Shown in pieces: positions 20,216-29,110 of a DNA stretch of 43,028 bases (position 1 is its first letter; the number at the start of each line of letters is the position of its first letter). Both the position numbers and the translations under genes were made by a program. The stretch covers positions 1 through 43,028 of the forward strand of contig JAIRQC010000094.1 in NCBI GenBank assembly GCA_031256675.1, read 5' to 3'. Below the pieces are notes generated by a model. It was not told the DNA's origin and did no database searches. It saw only the letters and a list, made by a program, of their open reading frames with translations. This DNA comes from Rikenellaceae bacterium. GTDB lineage: Bacteria > Bacteroidota > Bacteroidia > Bacteroidales > Rikenellaceae.

Positions 20216-22126
20216 ATGAATAAGAATACTGTAATTGGTTTACTTCTGATCGGCGCGATCTTTTTCGGATTTACGTGGTACAGCTCGAAGCAAAGCAGGG
20301 AGCGGGCGCGGCTGTCGCATATCGAGGATTCGATTGCGCGGGCCAATGCTCCGGCAACTGTCGTCGTGCCGGACAGCCAGGGCAACCAGGGCCAACCGGA
20401 CAGCCCGGGCGGCGCGCAACAGCTGACGGCAACGCAGGCGAACGATTCGGCTCGGGTGCAACAGTATGGCGCCCAGCTTGTCGAGCGACTGGAAGGCGAG
20501 GAGAAGTTTTATACCGTAGAGAACGACCTGCTGAAACTTACCCTCTCGAACCGCGGTGGCCGGGCGGTGGCCGTGGAGTTGAAGGAGTATAAAAAGTATG
20601 GCGGCGGGCCCCTGCAACTTATCGCGGAGGGCAGTGCGCGGTTCAATATCGGTTTCTTCGTGCAGAGGGAGGGGCGGTCGGTGGAGATCAATACCGCCGA
20701 CTATGTTTTCGACGTTGAAGAACCGGTTCAAAGCGAAGATGCACAAATCGTCAGGATGCGGCTGCCGGTGGACGGGGAGGCCTGTTTGGAGTATGTCTAT
20801 ACGGTGCGCCCTGGGCAGTATATGGTCGATTACTCGGTGAACTTCGTGGGAATGGGGGCAATGATGTCCAACCAGTCGGAATTTACTGTCGACTGGCGCA
20901 ACGACAGCCCGCAGAACGAGCACGGCTTCAAGAACGAGAACAAGTATACCTCTGTATACTACCTCTATCCCGGGGCTAAAAGTCCGGAGAGCCTGTCTGT
21001 CGGCGACGGACAGAAACGGGAACAGACCGACGGCAAGGTGCGCTGGGTGGCTTTCAAACAGCAGTTCTTCTCGTCGGCGCTGATCGCCGGACGCAGCGGC
21101 GACAGGAAGGAGGGCGCGCAGACGGCCTTTCAGGGCGCAGAGTTGAGCTACGCAACCTATCCCGACGGCAGCGGCAAGGTGAAGGATTTCAACGCCACGC
21201 TCTCCGTGCCGTTCAACTCGAACGTCTCCGCCTACGATTTCAGCTTCTATTACGGCCCCAATAAATATTCGGTGCTCAAAAAGTACGGCATGGAGTTGCG
21301 GCGGCTGGTACCGCTCGGCGGGGCCATCATCCGCTTCGTCAACGTGTGGATCGTCATACCGGTGTTCGACTTCCTCGGCAGCTTTATCAGCAATTTCGGG
21401 CTTATCATCCTGCTGCTCACCATATTCATAAAGCTCATAACCCTGCCGCTGACCTACCGGTCGTACCGCTCGCAGGCCAAGATGCGCCTGTTGAAACCGG
21501 AGATCGACGAGCTGGCCAAAAAATTCCCCAAACCCGAGGACGCCCTCAAAAAGCAGCAGGCCACGATGGAGCTCTACAAGCGCGCAGGGGCCAACCCGAT
21601 GGGGGGATGCATCCCGATGCTGATACAGTTTCCGGTGCTCATCGCGATGTTCTACTTCTTCCCCGCCTCGATTGAGTTGCGCGGCGAGAGTTTCATGTGG
21701 GCCTCCGACCTGTCGTCATACGACAGCATTCTGACCCTGCCCTTTACGATCCCATTCTACGGGTCGCACGTGAGTTTGTTTGCGCTGCTGATGGCCGTCT
21801 CGGTGTTCCTCTCGTCCAAGATGAGCTACAACCAGACCTCCGCCGCAGGGCCACAGATGGCGGGCATGAAGTTCATGATGCTCTACATCATGCCGATCAT
21901 GATGCTGCTGTGGTTCAACGACTACGCCAGCGGCCTGAGCTGCTACTACTTCCTGTCGAACCTGATAACCATCGGCCAGACCTACGCTTTCCGTTACGCC
22001 GTCGACGAGAAAAAACTCCACGAGGCGATGAAGGCCAATGCCAAAAAGCCCCGCAAAAAGAGCAAATGGCAGCAGCGTTACGAAGAGATGCTCAAAGCCC
22101 AGCAACAGCAGGCGCGGAAAAGATAG
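20216..22126 (+). CDS. yidC: Membrane protein insertase YidC
   Basis: 636-aa inner-membrane insertase that integrates membrane proteins alone or with SecYEG. N-terminal membrane anchor 5-22 (VIGLLLIGAIFFGFTWY), a low-complexity Pro/Gln spacer, the large periplasmic beta domain typical of Gram-negative YidC (about 90-360), then the conserved five-helix core starting near FLGSFISNFGLIILLLTIFIK with the cytoplasmic RSQAKMRLLKPEIDEL hairpin and MGGCIPMLIQFPVLIAMFYFF. The tail is very basic (KKPRKKSKWQQRYEEML...QQARKR), as in species where it contacts ribosomes. It follows pyrG by 4 bp. Confidence 0.97.
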   Translation: MNKNTVIGLLLIGAIFFGFTWYSSKQSRERARLSHIEDSIARANAPATVVVPDSQGNQGQPDSPGGAQQLTATQANDSARVQQYGAQLVERLEGEEKFYTVENDLLKLTLSNRGGRAVAVELKEYKKYGGGPLQLIAEGSARFNIGFFVQREGRSVEINTADYVFDVEEPVQSEDAQIVRMRLPVDGEACLEYVYTVRPGQYMVDYSVNFVGMGAMMSNQSEFTVDWRNDSPQNEHGFKNENKYTSVYYLYPGAKSPESLSVGDGQKREQTDGKVRWVAFKQQFFSSALIAGRSGDRKEGAQTAFQGAELSYATYPDGSGKVKDFNATLSVPFNSNVSAYDFSFYYGPNKYSVLKKYGMELRRLVPLGGAIIRFVNVWIVIPVFDFLGSFISNFGLIILLLTIFIKLITLPLTYRSYRSQAKMRLLKPEIDELAKKFPKPEDALKKQQATMELYKRAGANPMGGCIPMLIQFPVLIAMFYFFPASIELRGESFMWASDLSSYDSILTLPFTIPFYGSHVSLFALLMAVSVFLSSKMSYNQTSAAGPQMAGMKFMMLYIMPIMMLLWFNDYASGLSCYYFLSNLITIGQTYAFRYAVDEKKLHEAMKANAKKPRKKSKWQQRYEEMLKAQQQQARKR

Positions 22127-22167
22127 TTTTTTTGTCACCCTGAACGGGGCTTTTTCTGAGGCGCAAC

Positions 22168-22998
22168 ATGAATATTCGGGACGTAGATCGGGCTACTGTG
22201 GCGGCGTTGCGCCTGCCGACGGACGAGTTTGCCCATAAGTGGCTGCTGGGCCATGCCCTGCTGGTCGTCGGGTCGCGCGGAATGGTCGGCGCGGCGCTGC
22301 TGGCCACGGGCGGGGCGTTGCGTTCGGGCTGCGGACTGGTCTCGACGCACCTCCCTCAGGACGAGCGCGCAGCCCTCCACGCCCGTTACCCTTCGGCGAT
22401 GTTAAGCCTTGATCTGACGACGCTTGACCGTTACGACGCTGTCGGCGTCGGCTGCGGACTGGGACAGACGGAACAGAGCGTGGGCGTTTTCAGCCGACTG
22501 CTCGAAAACGCCGTCCGGCCTGTGGTTGTCGACGCCGACGGCCTGAATATTCTTGCCGCCAGGCCACAGCTCGGTGCGCAAATCCCCCGCGGGTCGATCC
22601 TCACGCCACATCAGGGCGAACTGCGGCGGCTTGTCGGCGAGTGGGAGGACGAGCGGCAAAAGATCGAGGCCTCGACGGAACTCGCCGCCCTGCTCGGCTC
22701 GGTGGTGGTGGTCAAGGGAGCCCGTACCATGATCTGTATGCCTGACGGGAGCGTATGCCGCAACACAACGGGCAATTGGGGCATGGCGTGCGGCGGCAGC
22801 GGCGACGTTCTGACCGGATTTCTGACCGGCCTGCTCGCCCGCGGCTACGACGCCCAAAGCGCGGCCATGCTCGGCGTCTGGCTCCACGGCACGGCGGGCG
22901 ACAGGGCTGCACATGCACTGTCGGCGGAGGCGATGAACAGCATCGACGTCATCGACCATCTGCCCGCCGCGTGGAAAGAGTTGGCCGAACCATTGTAA
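22168..22998 (+). CDS. nnrD: ADP-dependent NAD(P)H-hydrate dehydratase
   Basis: 276-aa ribokinase-like-fold repair enzyme that dehydrates damaged NAD(P)HX back to NAD(P)H using ADP. Key motifs are VVGSRGMVGAALLA (nucleotide-site glycines, 33-46), VVDADGLNIL (119-129), ILTPHQGELRRL (144-155), VVVKGARTMI (180-189) and the catalytic loop GNWGMACGGSGDVLTG (202-217), with the usual Asp. The epimerase half (NnrE) seen in many bacterial fusions is missing, so this is a stand-alone dehydratase. It starts 41 bp after yidC and is probably in the same transcript. Confidence 0.92.
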   Translation: MNIRDVDRATVAALRLPTDEFAHKWLLGHALLVVGSRGMVGAALLATGGALRSGCGLVSTHLPQDERAALHARYPSAMLSLDLTTLDRYDAVGVGCGLGQTEQSVGVFSRLLENAVRPVVVDADGLNILAARPQLGAQIPRGSILTPHQGELRRLVGEWEDERQKIEASTELAALLGSVVVVKGARTMICMPDGSVCRNTTGNWGMACGGSGDVLTGFLTGLLARGYDAQSAAMLGVWLHGTAGDRAAHALSAEAMNSIDVIDHLPAAWKELAEPL

Positions 22999-23014
22999 AT
23001 TTGGAAAATATCCG

Positions 23015-23022
23015 TACCTTTG
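23015..23022 (+). promoter_or_regulatory. -7 motif for the 93-aa gene
   Basis: TACCTTTG, 25 nt before the ATG at 23048, with an upstream TTTGG at 23000-23004 that is closer than the usual -33 spacing. Confidence 0.45.
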
Positions 23023-23047
23023 ATAACAAACTTAAAAAAACAAAATT

Positions 23048-23329
23048 ATGGCAAGCATCAGGGCAATCAAGAAAGATATTGATTATCTGCTACATGAAGT
23101 GATCTCGAACAGCTATCTGACCATTTGGTTCCATCCCGAACGGCGGGACGACGTGGTCAGGGTGATGGAGGAGGCCGTCGCCCTGCGCAACGACCTTATA
23201 GCCCGCGCAGGCAATCCCGTCGAGAAGAACAACCCCCGTCTCGTGCGTCGCCACTATGGCCAGATCCGCCGCGAACTCCTCGCCGGAGCCGACGCACTCT
23301 TCCGGAAGATCAGCGAGTTGTGCAAATAA
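23048..23329 (+). CDS. Conserved hypothetical protein, 93 aa
   Basis: Small basic/acidic helical protein MASIRAIKKDIDYLLHEVISNSYLTIWFHPERRDD, ending ADALFRKISELCK. It matches in outline a short Bacteroidetes-wide hypothetical family that begins with a KKDIDYL-EVI-DC/SY pattern; no function is known to me. There is no signal peptide or membrane segment. It has its own promoter motif and precedes deoC by 40 bp, so it is likely co-transcribed with it. Confidence 0.82.
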   Translation: MASIRAIKKDIDYLLHEVISNSYLTIWFHPERRDDVVRVMEEAVALRNDLIARAGNPVEKNNPRLVRRHYGQIRRELLAGADALFRKISELCK

Positions 23330-23369
23330 TCTTTGCAGGGCTCTGCCGGGCGACGTAAAATAAAAAGCT

Positions 23370-24248
23370 ATGGACTACGCATCGAAACTGGGTGAGTATG
23401 GCCTTGATGTTGCTGCCGAAGCGGTCGCAGCCGAGGTCGCGCGGGCGCGGGCGGAGGCTTCGCGCAATGAGAATAATGAGGTTTATAAGCTGTGTTACAG
23501 CGCAATAGACCTCACGCAACTCAATGTCACCGATTCGGAACGCCATATCGCCGAGTTTACGAAAAAGACCGTGGCGTTTCCGGGACATTTCCCTGATATT
23601 CCGAACGTTGCGTCGATATGCGTCTATCCGCTGTTCGTCGACACGGTGGCTCTGGCTGCCGGCGACGGCGGATTGACGATAACGAGCGTCGCCGGAGGGT
23701 TTCCATCGTCGCAAACCTACTTGGAAGTCAAGATGTTGGAGGTGGCGATGGCCGTTGAGAACGGCGCGGACGAGGTGGACGTAGTTATAAACGTCGGGCA
23801 GTTGCTGGACGGACAGTATGATGCGCTGGCCGGCGAGATCGAGACGATCCGCAATGAAATGGGCAGCGAGGTGATACTCAAAGTGATAGTGGAGTCCGGA
23901 GCATTGAAGGCGCCGCGGTTGATCCGCACCGCGTCGCTGCTGGCGATGCTCGCCGGGGCCGATTTCGTCAAGACCTCGACCGGCAAGATCGACATTGCCG
24001 CCACGCCCGAAGCTGCGGTCGTAATGTGCACGGCCATAAAGGATTACTACGCCCGCACCGGTCGCCGTGCAGGTTTCAAGGCCGCAGGAGGGGTCAAGAC
24101 CGCCGAGGACGCCGCGCTCTACTACACCATCGTCGAGAACATCCTCGGCCCGGAGTGGTGCACCCCTGCGCTCTTCCGCATCGGCGCAAGTTCGGCCGCC
24201 AACAACATCCTCTCGACAATCACAGGGCGGGAGGTGAAGTATTATTAA
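23370..24248 (+). CDS. deoC: Deoxyribose-phosphate aldolase
   Basis: 292-aa class I aldolase cleaving 2-deoxyribose 5-phosphate to acetaldehyde and glyceraldehyde 3-phosphate in deoxynucleoside catabolism. Schiff-base Lys201 lies in DFVKTSTGK, the second catalytic lysine in GRRAGFKAAGGVK, and the family signature EVDVVINVGQLLDG is at 135-148. The length (292 versus about 220-260) reflects the longer N-terminal helical segment seen in the E. coli-type subfamily. It is the last intact core gene before the lower-GC island. Confidence 0.96.
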   Translation: MDYASKLGEYGLDVAAEAVAAEVARARAEASRNENNEVYKLCYSAIDLTQLNVTDSERHIAEFTKKTVAFPGHFPDIPNVASICVYPLFVDTVALAAGDGGLTITSVAGGFPSSQTYLEVKMLEVAMAVENGADEVDVVINVGQLLDGQYDALAGEIETIRNEMGSEVILKVIVESGALKAPRLIRTASLLAMLAGADFVKTSTGKIDIAATPEAAVVMCTAIKDYYARTGRRAGFKAAGGVKTAEDAALYYTIVENILGPEWCTPALFRIGASSAANNILSTITGREVKYY

Positions 24249-24385
24249 GGTATCGCCGCCAGTCGACGGAGGGCAGCCTGTCGCCGGCGGCGGGCTGGAA
24301 CGGCATTATTAAGAACTTGGCAGCCCTGTTCCGTGGAGGCGGTTGCGGGCTTGTCGGCATATACGGGGCCTAAAATAAAACTGTT

Positions 24386-24982
24386 ATGAAAAATTTTCTT
24401 ACCCTGATCTTTGCCGCCCTCCTGTCGGCATTGTCGTTGTCGGTTGCAGCGCAGACCGACAAACCAAAGCATCTCGAATTTATGGGTATCCCCATAGACG
24501 GGAATGTAAATTCTTTCGTCGCCAAATTGCAGGCGAAAGGATTGAAATTTGTCAAGTGGGAAGAAGGTTCGGCTATTATGTCTGGAGATTTTATTGGGCG
24601 CAAATGCTTTATGGTAGTATTTCCTACGCCCAAATCGAAGACAACACATAGTGTGATAGTTATTGTTCAGGGAGCTAAGGTATGGAGTTCGCTTAAATCC
24701 CAGTATGACAATTTGGTCAGATTATACACCGACAAGTATGGCGAGCCTGACGAGGTTGAGCAAACCTTCAAATCCCCGTTCCATGAGGGTGACGGGTTTG
24801 AAATACTTTCAGTACAAAAGGATAGATGCAGCTATAAAACCACTTGGCGTTTAGACGAAAATAAGATTGTTACAGGTACGGTGATAGCGATCGGCATAGA
24901 CTCGTCCTGTGATATTATGATAGGTTATGCTGATGGTATAAATCTCTGTAAACATACCGAAGAACAACAATCCGACATCTGA
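24386..24982 (+). CDS. Exported hypothetical protein, 198 aa
   Basis: Starts MKNFLTLIFAALLSALSLSVAAQT, a clear Sec signal peptide with cleavage after AAA or AQ. The mature part has KHLEFMGIPIDGNVNSFVAKLQAKGL, a wording that recurs in small secreted Bacteroidales proteins in which a 'GIPIDG' segment precedes an alternating beta/alpha domain. No catalytic motif is seen. It is intact while the genes that follow it are broken. It opens the lower-GC island. Possible roles include an immunity or periplasmic accessory protein, but this is unproven. Confidence 0.8.
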   Translation: MKNFLTLIFAALLSALSLSVAAQTDKPKHLEFMGIPIDGNVNSFVAKLQAKGLKFVKWEEGSAIMSGDFIGRKCFMVVFPTPKSKTTHSVIVIVQGAKVWSSLKSQYDNLVRLYTDKYGEPDEVEQTFKSPFHEGDGFEILSVQKDRCSYKTTWRLDENKIVTGTVIAIGIDSSCDIMIGYADGINLCKHTEEQQSDI

Positions 24983-25079
24983 CGCTTTACCGGCCTGTCC
25001 GGAAAGAGAGACCGATGAGGCCAAAAGCCAACCTGTCAGACAGTCCGTGCATCAGTTAAAGGTTGCCTGCGTCGACGAG

Positions 25080-25660
25080 CTGAACCGCACCTTGGTGAAA
25101 ACTATCCCGTCAGGCTGGGCGAAGCGCTGGACGAGAAGAAAAAGGATGCCCGAACTGTCGCAAAGACATCACGATCGAAGAGGTGGAAAAAACATGTATA
25201 GATGAAAATGGTAAATGTCTGATAAAAGATAAAACATTAATAATCGCAGCATTGCCCTATCTTAATATGTATAGAGAGAAGGCAGGCATTAATACTTGTT
25301 TGCGTAAGGCACATTTCCTTGCTCAGTTGGCGCATGAAAGCAAATTTGTGATACGGCTGAAATTATGGATTTTGCTGCAAGCGCACTTAAATCAAAATTT
25401 AATAACGTTCAGACGTCGGAAGGTTTACAGAAAGCCGACCTTTGGGGCAGGGAAAGCAACAATGGGACGCTGCGGCAAATGCATTTGCCAACACCGAGGA
25501 GTTCGAAACTGTCACAAAAGGCATATTTAAACTGGCGGCAGACTGGGGATTTAGCAAAAATCTTGCGTATAAAACGTTCGATACATATGCAAAATTTTAT
25601 AAAGTTCATGAAGATCATTTTCATTTTAGGATACGGCAAACGATAAACCTTAATAATTAA
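25080..25660 (+). pseudogene. GH19/lysozyme-like effector gene, frameshifted
   Basis: Reads as one protein across at least three frames. A short N-terminal part PVRLGEALDEKK leads to CPNCRKDITIEEVEKTC (a Cys-x-x-Cys knuckle, frame starting near 25147), then ALPYLNMYREKAGINTCLRKAHFLAQLAHESKF. A shift near 25350 gives DTAEIMDFAASALKSKFNNVQTSEGLQKADLWGRESNN, and another near 25460 gives WDAAANAFANTEEFETV...LAADWGF, to a TAA at 25660. LRKAHFLAQ-x-HES followed by a WGR element resembles the glycoside-hydrolase-19/lysozyme fold that cuts chitin or peptidoglycan; the Glu of AHES would be catalytic. No single frame could make the enzyme, so it is dead as read. Confidence 0.55.
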
Positions 25661-25689
25661 AACCTATAAGAACAAGATATTTAGCGACA

Positions 25690-26750
25690 ATGCTGTTGGC
25701 ACTTGCACTCGGCTGTGTGTGCACGAACAGCGGCGGCTCGACGAGTAACGGGCAAGTCACTTCCGGGCCAACCGGTACAGGCGGACAACAGAAAGAGCAG
25801 CCGAACGAACAGCCTCCCTCTTCTGCGCCGTAAGTAACAGAAACAAAATATGAATTCGAAATGCAACTTGAATTAGATAAAGAAGAGATGGAATTTCTGG
25901 AAAGTGAAAAAAGAGCTTATTTGGAATTGGCGAGATAAGAATATAGAACAAAAAGATGACGGCGGTACCCCTTCATATATAGCCAGATGTGCAACCATTT
26001 ATTTCAAGGCGCTGCAAAAGGTTGGGTTCAAGTCGGTATCCGATGCGGAGTTCAAGTCGAGGGTAAAAACGTTTTTTCAATATCGATATGGCCCGCCTTG
26101 GATCATACAGATATGTGATCGACAGGGCCAACTATTTTGTATATATGATCTCTGACATTGGTCTGGAAATAGTTTCGAAAGATGAATTTAATTACACGTA
26201 TCCAAACGTATATTTCATCAAGGGGCATAACTTCATTTCAGATATGCCACAAGTACCGACTTACAATCTGGATAAACAATCCGGAGAGGCTTTCAGGTTT
26301 AATCTCGACAAAAAGATATTTCACAGGAACAGTTTCATTTTCAACGACAGCAAAGCCAGCCGCACGTGGTTGCTGCTGAACGACAGGGAATTTATCAAGC
26401 GTCTTGTCACGGTTTTCGGCTATGACAGTGATGAGCAGTTTAATATGCTGGTTTTGAAAGACGCGTTCAAGGAAGCATATCCCGAAGATAGGCGGAGCAG
26501 GGTGAATGAGGTACTGCTTGGACTGTTCGCCGACAAGGGCCCCGACGGTAAACTTCGGATCAAAACCGGCCGGATGCAGACCGTGGTGGACAATGCAAAT
26601 CCAAAAGACATTTACAGTTTAAATCCCGTGGGGTTGTTGATTGATTATGCTACGGCATTAATTTCCCCTTTCGACGAAACCGGCAAAATGCTGTTTAAGG
26701 GGTTGACTAAAGACGAGAGATATAAAATTGCCGCATACGCCGGATATTAG
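25690..26750 (+). pseudogene. Large lipoprotein-type gene, broken (paralogue A)
   Basis: Begins MLLALALGCVCTNSGGSTSN, a short signal with a lipobox-like ALGC. In the same frame, seven codons earlier, IRTRYLAT suggests that an original ATG was lost. A TAA at 25831 interrupts it, but the frame continues in phase (VTETKYEFEMQLELDKEEMEFLESEKRAYLELAR) to about 25935. The sequence then moves frame (DKNIEQKDDGGTPSYIARC) and again at a T-run near 26071-26076, to a long final segment ending LFKGLTKDERYKIAAYAGY at 26750. The intact ancestor would be about 350 aa. The segment LVTVFGYDSDEQFNMLVLKDA is paralogous to part of the gene at 26947-28169. Function unknown. Confidence 0.6.
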
Positions 26751-26755
26751 TGCAG

Positions 26756-26940
26756 ATGGCTTACGACAAGTTCAATTTAACCGCCGAGAATAATCCATCG
26801 AGGTGGCCGTACGGCAGTATTTTCGAGCTTGTGACGACCCAAATCAATTTCGGGTATGAAGAGTACAAAACTTTCAAGCAATACATGCAAAAAACAATTT
26901 TTATGGCATAACGTTCATAAAAGAATGGTTCGGATATTAA
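26756..26940 (+). pseudogene. Small ORF, probably frameshifted at a poly-A
   Basis: MAYDKFNLTAENNPSRWPYGSIFELVTTQINFGYEEYKTFKQYMQ reads from 26756, then a run of A (about 26889-26894) separates it from a better continuation NNFYGITFIKEWFGY ending in TAA at 26940. As read without a shift it stops at 26911 after 51 codons. The aromatic ending WFGY echoes the AYAGY ending of the preceding gene. It starts 5 bp after that gene. No family recognised. Confidence 0.4.
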
Positions 26941-26946
26941 CCGGTA

Positions 26947-28169
26947 ATGCTGTCTTCTATGAACAGGCATGGCAAAGAGGAGCTGATACGCCGCGTGTTG
27001 GCCAAGCAGTTGGATTTGGGCCATGACCCCGCAGCCTATAATGACGACAAGTATGGTGCGGACAACGTCATGGCCGCTTCGGAGTGTCTGTACCGCTACT
27101 TTGTTTCCAAAGGCGACACCCCGCCCCCGTCCGGGAAGTTCGATTCGCTCGTACGTGAGATCTTCGGCGTCGAGCAACGGGCCGTTTACCGTACAGGGCC
27201 TCACATTGGTGGCGAAAAATGCTAACTTCTGCAAAATTGACATCGAATCTGCTTTCTGCTTGTTAAAGAGGGGTGGCAACAACTATTATATCGACTGGGA
27301 CAACCGACTGATGCTCGAATCCCATCTGTTGCCCGAACTTATCAATTATCAAAAGGATTATCCCGACCTGGTTTATTCGAGGATAATCCGCCGCATGTTG
27401 TTTATGACGGCATAGAGAAGGTATACGACACGCTCGGACGGTGGCGCGATATGAGTTACTTGTCTCGGAACCGCAGTAATAATTTGCAAATCGAACTGGT
27501 GCGCAACCGATACCTGTTCGGACGGTCAATGGCAGATTTCAGATGGTTGCTTCAACACCAGAATAAATTCACCCTGAACTTGGTACGCAATTTCGGTTAC
27601 GATGCCGATCCCTCGCTCAACAAAGCAGCGTTAAACGACGCTGTTATGTGCCTCAATAAAAGGAATTATACAAATCCCTGCCATGATCAATATATGGGAG
27701 AGCTGTTTTATGGTTTCGACTGTACCGGATTGTTGCATATCCGGTCAGGTATGATAGAGTATTTTATGAACCATATTGTATTGAAAGCGGGCAAAAACAT
27801 AATACAATTGATGACCATTTTTCCCTGCTACAACAATGCTTGCTTGCCATGGCAAAGGATGAGAAGATCCGGTTCAAGGACAAGTCTAAAATCATTTGTA
27901 CAATGGCCCAACTCGAAGCGGATTTTATTGCAAAGACTTCGTTTTTCGGATATTCAGCGCATCTTTGGAATATATGCTATACACGCATAACCACGGCAAT
28001 ATTCGAAGAGGCACGAAGACGAAATTTCTATGGTCTCGACATCAAAACAGTTATCCGATATATGCTTGAAGTTTACGAAGGAGATTATGAAGCCCGCGAA
28101 GACAATTCGCTGTCTAATAACATATTTCGCCACATGCTTCAGGGTTTTGCAGGACAACCCCGAAAATAA
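26947..28169 (+). pseudogene. Unknown large gene, broken by three frameshifts (paralogue B)
   Basis: Segments in order are MLSSMNRHGKEELIRRVLAKQLDLG (frame from 26947, to about 27175), VQGLTLVAKNANFCKIDIESAF and WDNRLMLESHLLPELINYQKDYPDLV (to about 27370), YDTLGRWRDMSYLSRNRSNN through LVRNFGYDADPSLNKAALNDA (to about 27790), and HNTIDDHFSLLQQCLLAMAKDEKIRFKDKSK to a stop at 28169. The ancestor would be about 400 aa. LVRNFGYDADPSLNKAALNDA and GELFYGFDCTGLLHIRSGMIEY align with LVTVFGYDSDEQFNMLVLKDA and LLGLFADKGPDGKLRIKTGRMQ of the preceding broken gene. Function unknown. Confidence 0.6.
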
Positions 28170-28208
28170 CCTTTTTGTTGCGCCAATCACATCATAACAG
28201 ACTAAATT

Positions 28209-28337
28209 ATGATGAAAAGAATTTATCTGCCCATCATTGTTGTGTTGCATGCAGCCAGTACAGCCTGCAACATATTTACCCGTAACGACGGACAAAATCA
28301 TGCAACAGCCGACTCCCATACGTCAGCGCTTTGTTAA
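28209..28337 (+). CDS. Small lipoprotein-like ORF, 42 aa
   Basis: MMKRIYLPIIVVLHAASTACNIFTRNDGQNHATADSHTSALC. A short hydrophobic signal followed by STAC suggests a lipoprotein signal with Cys20 as lipidation site and a 22-residue tail. It may be an intact micro-lipoprotein, or the 5' remnant of another lipoprotein gene like the one at 25690. It closes the lower-GC island; a small TGCCG-CTAA-CGGCA hairpin (28346-28359) follows it. Confidence 0.45.
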   Translation: MMKRIYLPIIVVLHAASTACNIFTRNDGQNHATADSHTSALC

Positions 28338-28387
28338 TTAAAACATGCCGCTAACGGCACATGATAACGGTATTCGCGCGTCCGCGC

Positions 28388-29110
28388 TTATTTTCCTCTG
28401 ATTTTCAGCATGAGAATGGTGAACAGGAGCCGGCACACGAACTTGACCCGCTCCATTCCCCTGTCCGTCTCCCTTATCACTGCGATGTTGTCGAGCAGCC
28501 CCCTGACGCGCCGGGTGTGCGAGACGCCCGAGGTGTCGTAGATCACGAAAGGGCGGTTGACATGCGTCAGCAGACGCCCCTGCAAATAACACTGTTTGAA
28601 GAACTTGAAGTCGGCGGACATTTTGTGTTCCACGTCGTAAGGCATACGTCGGGCCAGTTCGGTTTTGACAAACGCGCTCTGGTGGCAGAAGTACATGCGG
28701 TGCTTGTTGGTCGGCCCCGAGGCTACACGCTCGACGAGTTCCCCGTCGCGCTCCACAAGGATATTGCCGTAGACCACATCCGAGGCGGCGTGCGCTTCGA
28801 GGGCTTCGGCCACGAGGGCAAGCGTCCGGCTGTCAGGAAAAACGTCGCCCGCGTTCAGAAAACATATCCACTCGCCGGAGGTCATTGCCGTCCCCTTGTT
28901 CATTGCGTCGTATATCCCCCTGTCGGGCCCCGAGGTCCAGCGCGCGATAGAACCTTCGTAACCCTTTATCACATCGAGCGTTCCGTCCGTCGACCCCCCG
29001 TCGACGACAATATATTCCACGCCCTCATACGTCTGTTCGGCAACGCTTTTTACGGTTCGCCCCAGAAGGGCAGCGCTGTTGTAAACAACTGTTACTATGC
29101 TTATTGTCAT
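28388..29110 (-). CDS. Family 2 glycosyltransferase
   Basis: 240-aa GT-A-fold transferase. The start MTISIVTVVYNSAALLGRTV at 29110 is preferred over an upstream in-frame Met because it opens directly with the family's first strand. Motifs are EYIVVDGGSTDGT, the metal-binding-type region WTSGPDRGIYDAMNKG and FLNAGDVFPDS, typical of the 'PGL/p-HBAD biosynthesis-like' GT2 subfamily in Bacteroidetes. It probably adds a sugar to a surface polysaccharide or lipid carrier at the inner membrane face. Its start codon overlaps the upstream gene's stop by one base (TGATG), implying coupled translation. Confidence 0.93.
   Translation of the reverse strand: MTISIVTVVYNSAALLGRTVKSVAEQTYEGVEYIVVDGGSTDGTLDVIKGYEGSIARWTSGPDRGIYDAMNKGTAMTSGEWICFLNAGDVFPDSRTLALVAEALEAHAASDVVYGNILVERDGELVERVASGPTNKHRMYFCHQSAFVKTELARRMPYDVEHKMSADFKFFKQCYLQGRLLTHVNRPFVIYDTSGVSHTRRVRGLLDNIAVIRETDRGMERVKFVCRLLFTILMLKIRGK

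Noticed and set aside
24983-28208. Frameshifts caused by poor sequence quality throughout
   Set aside because: Long genes on both sides (pyrG, yidC, deoC, VWA, ligA) are fully intact, so local decay is the simpler explanation, although single homopolymer sites could still be errors.
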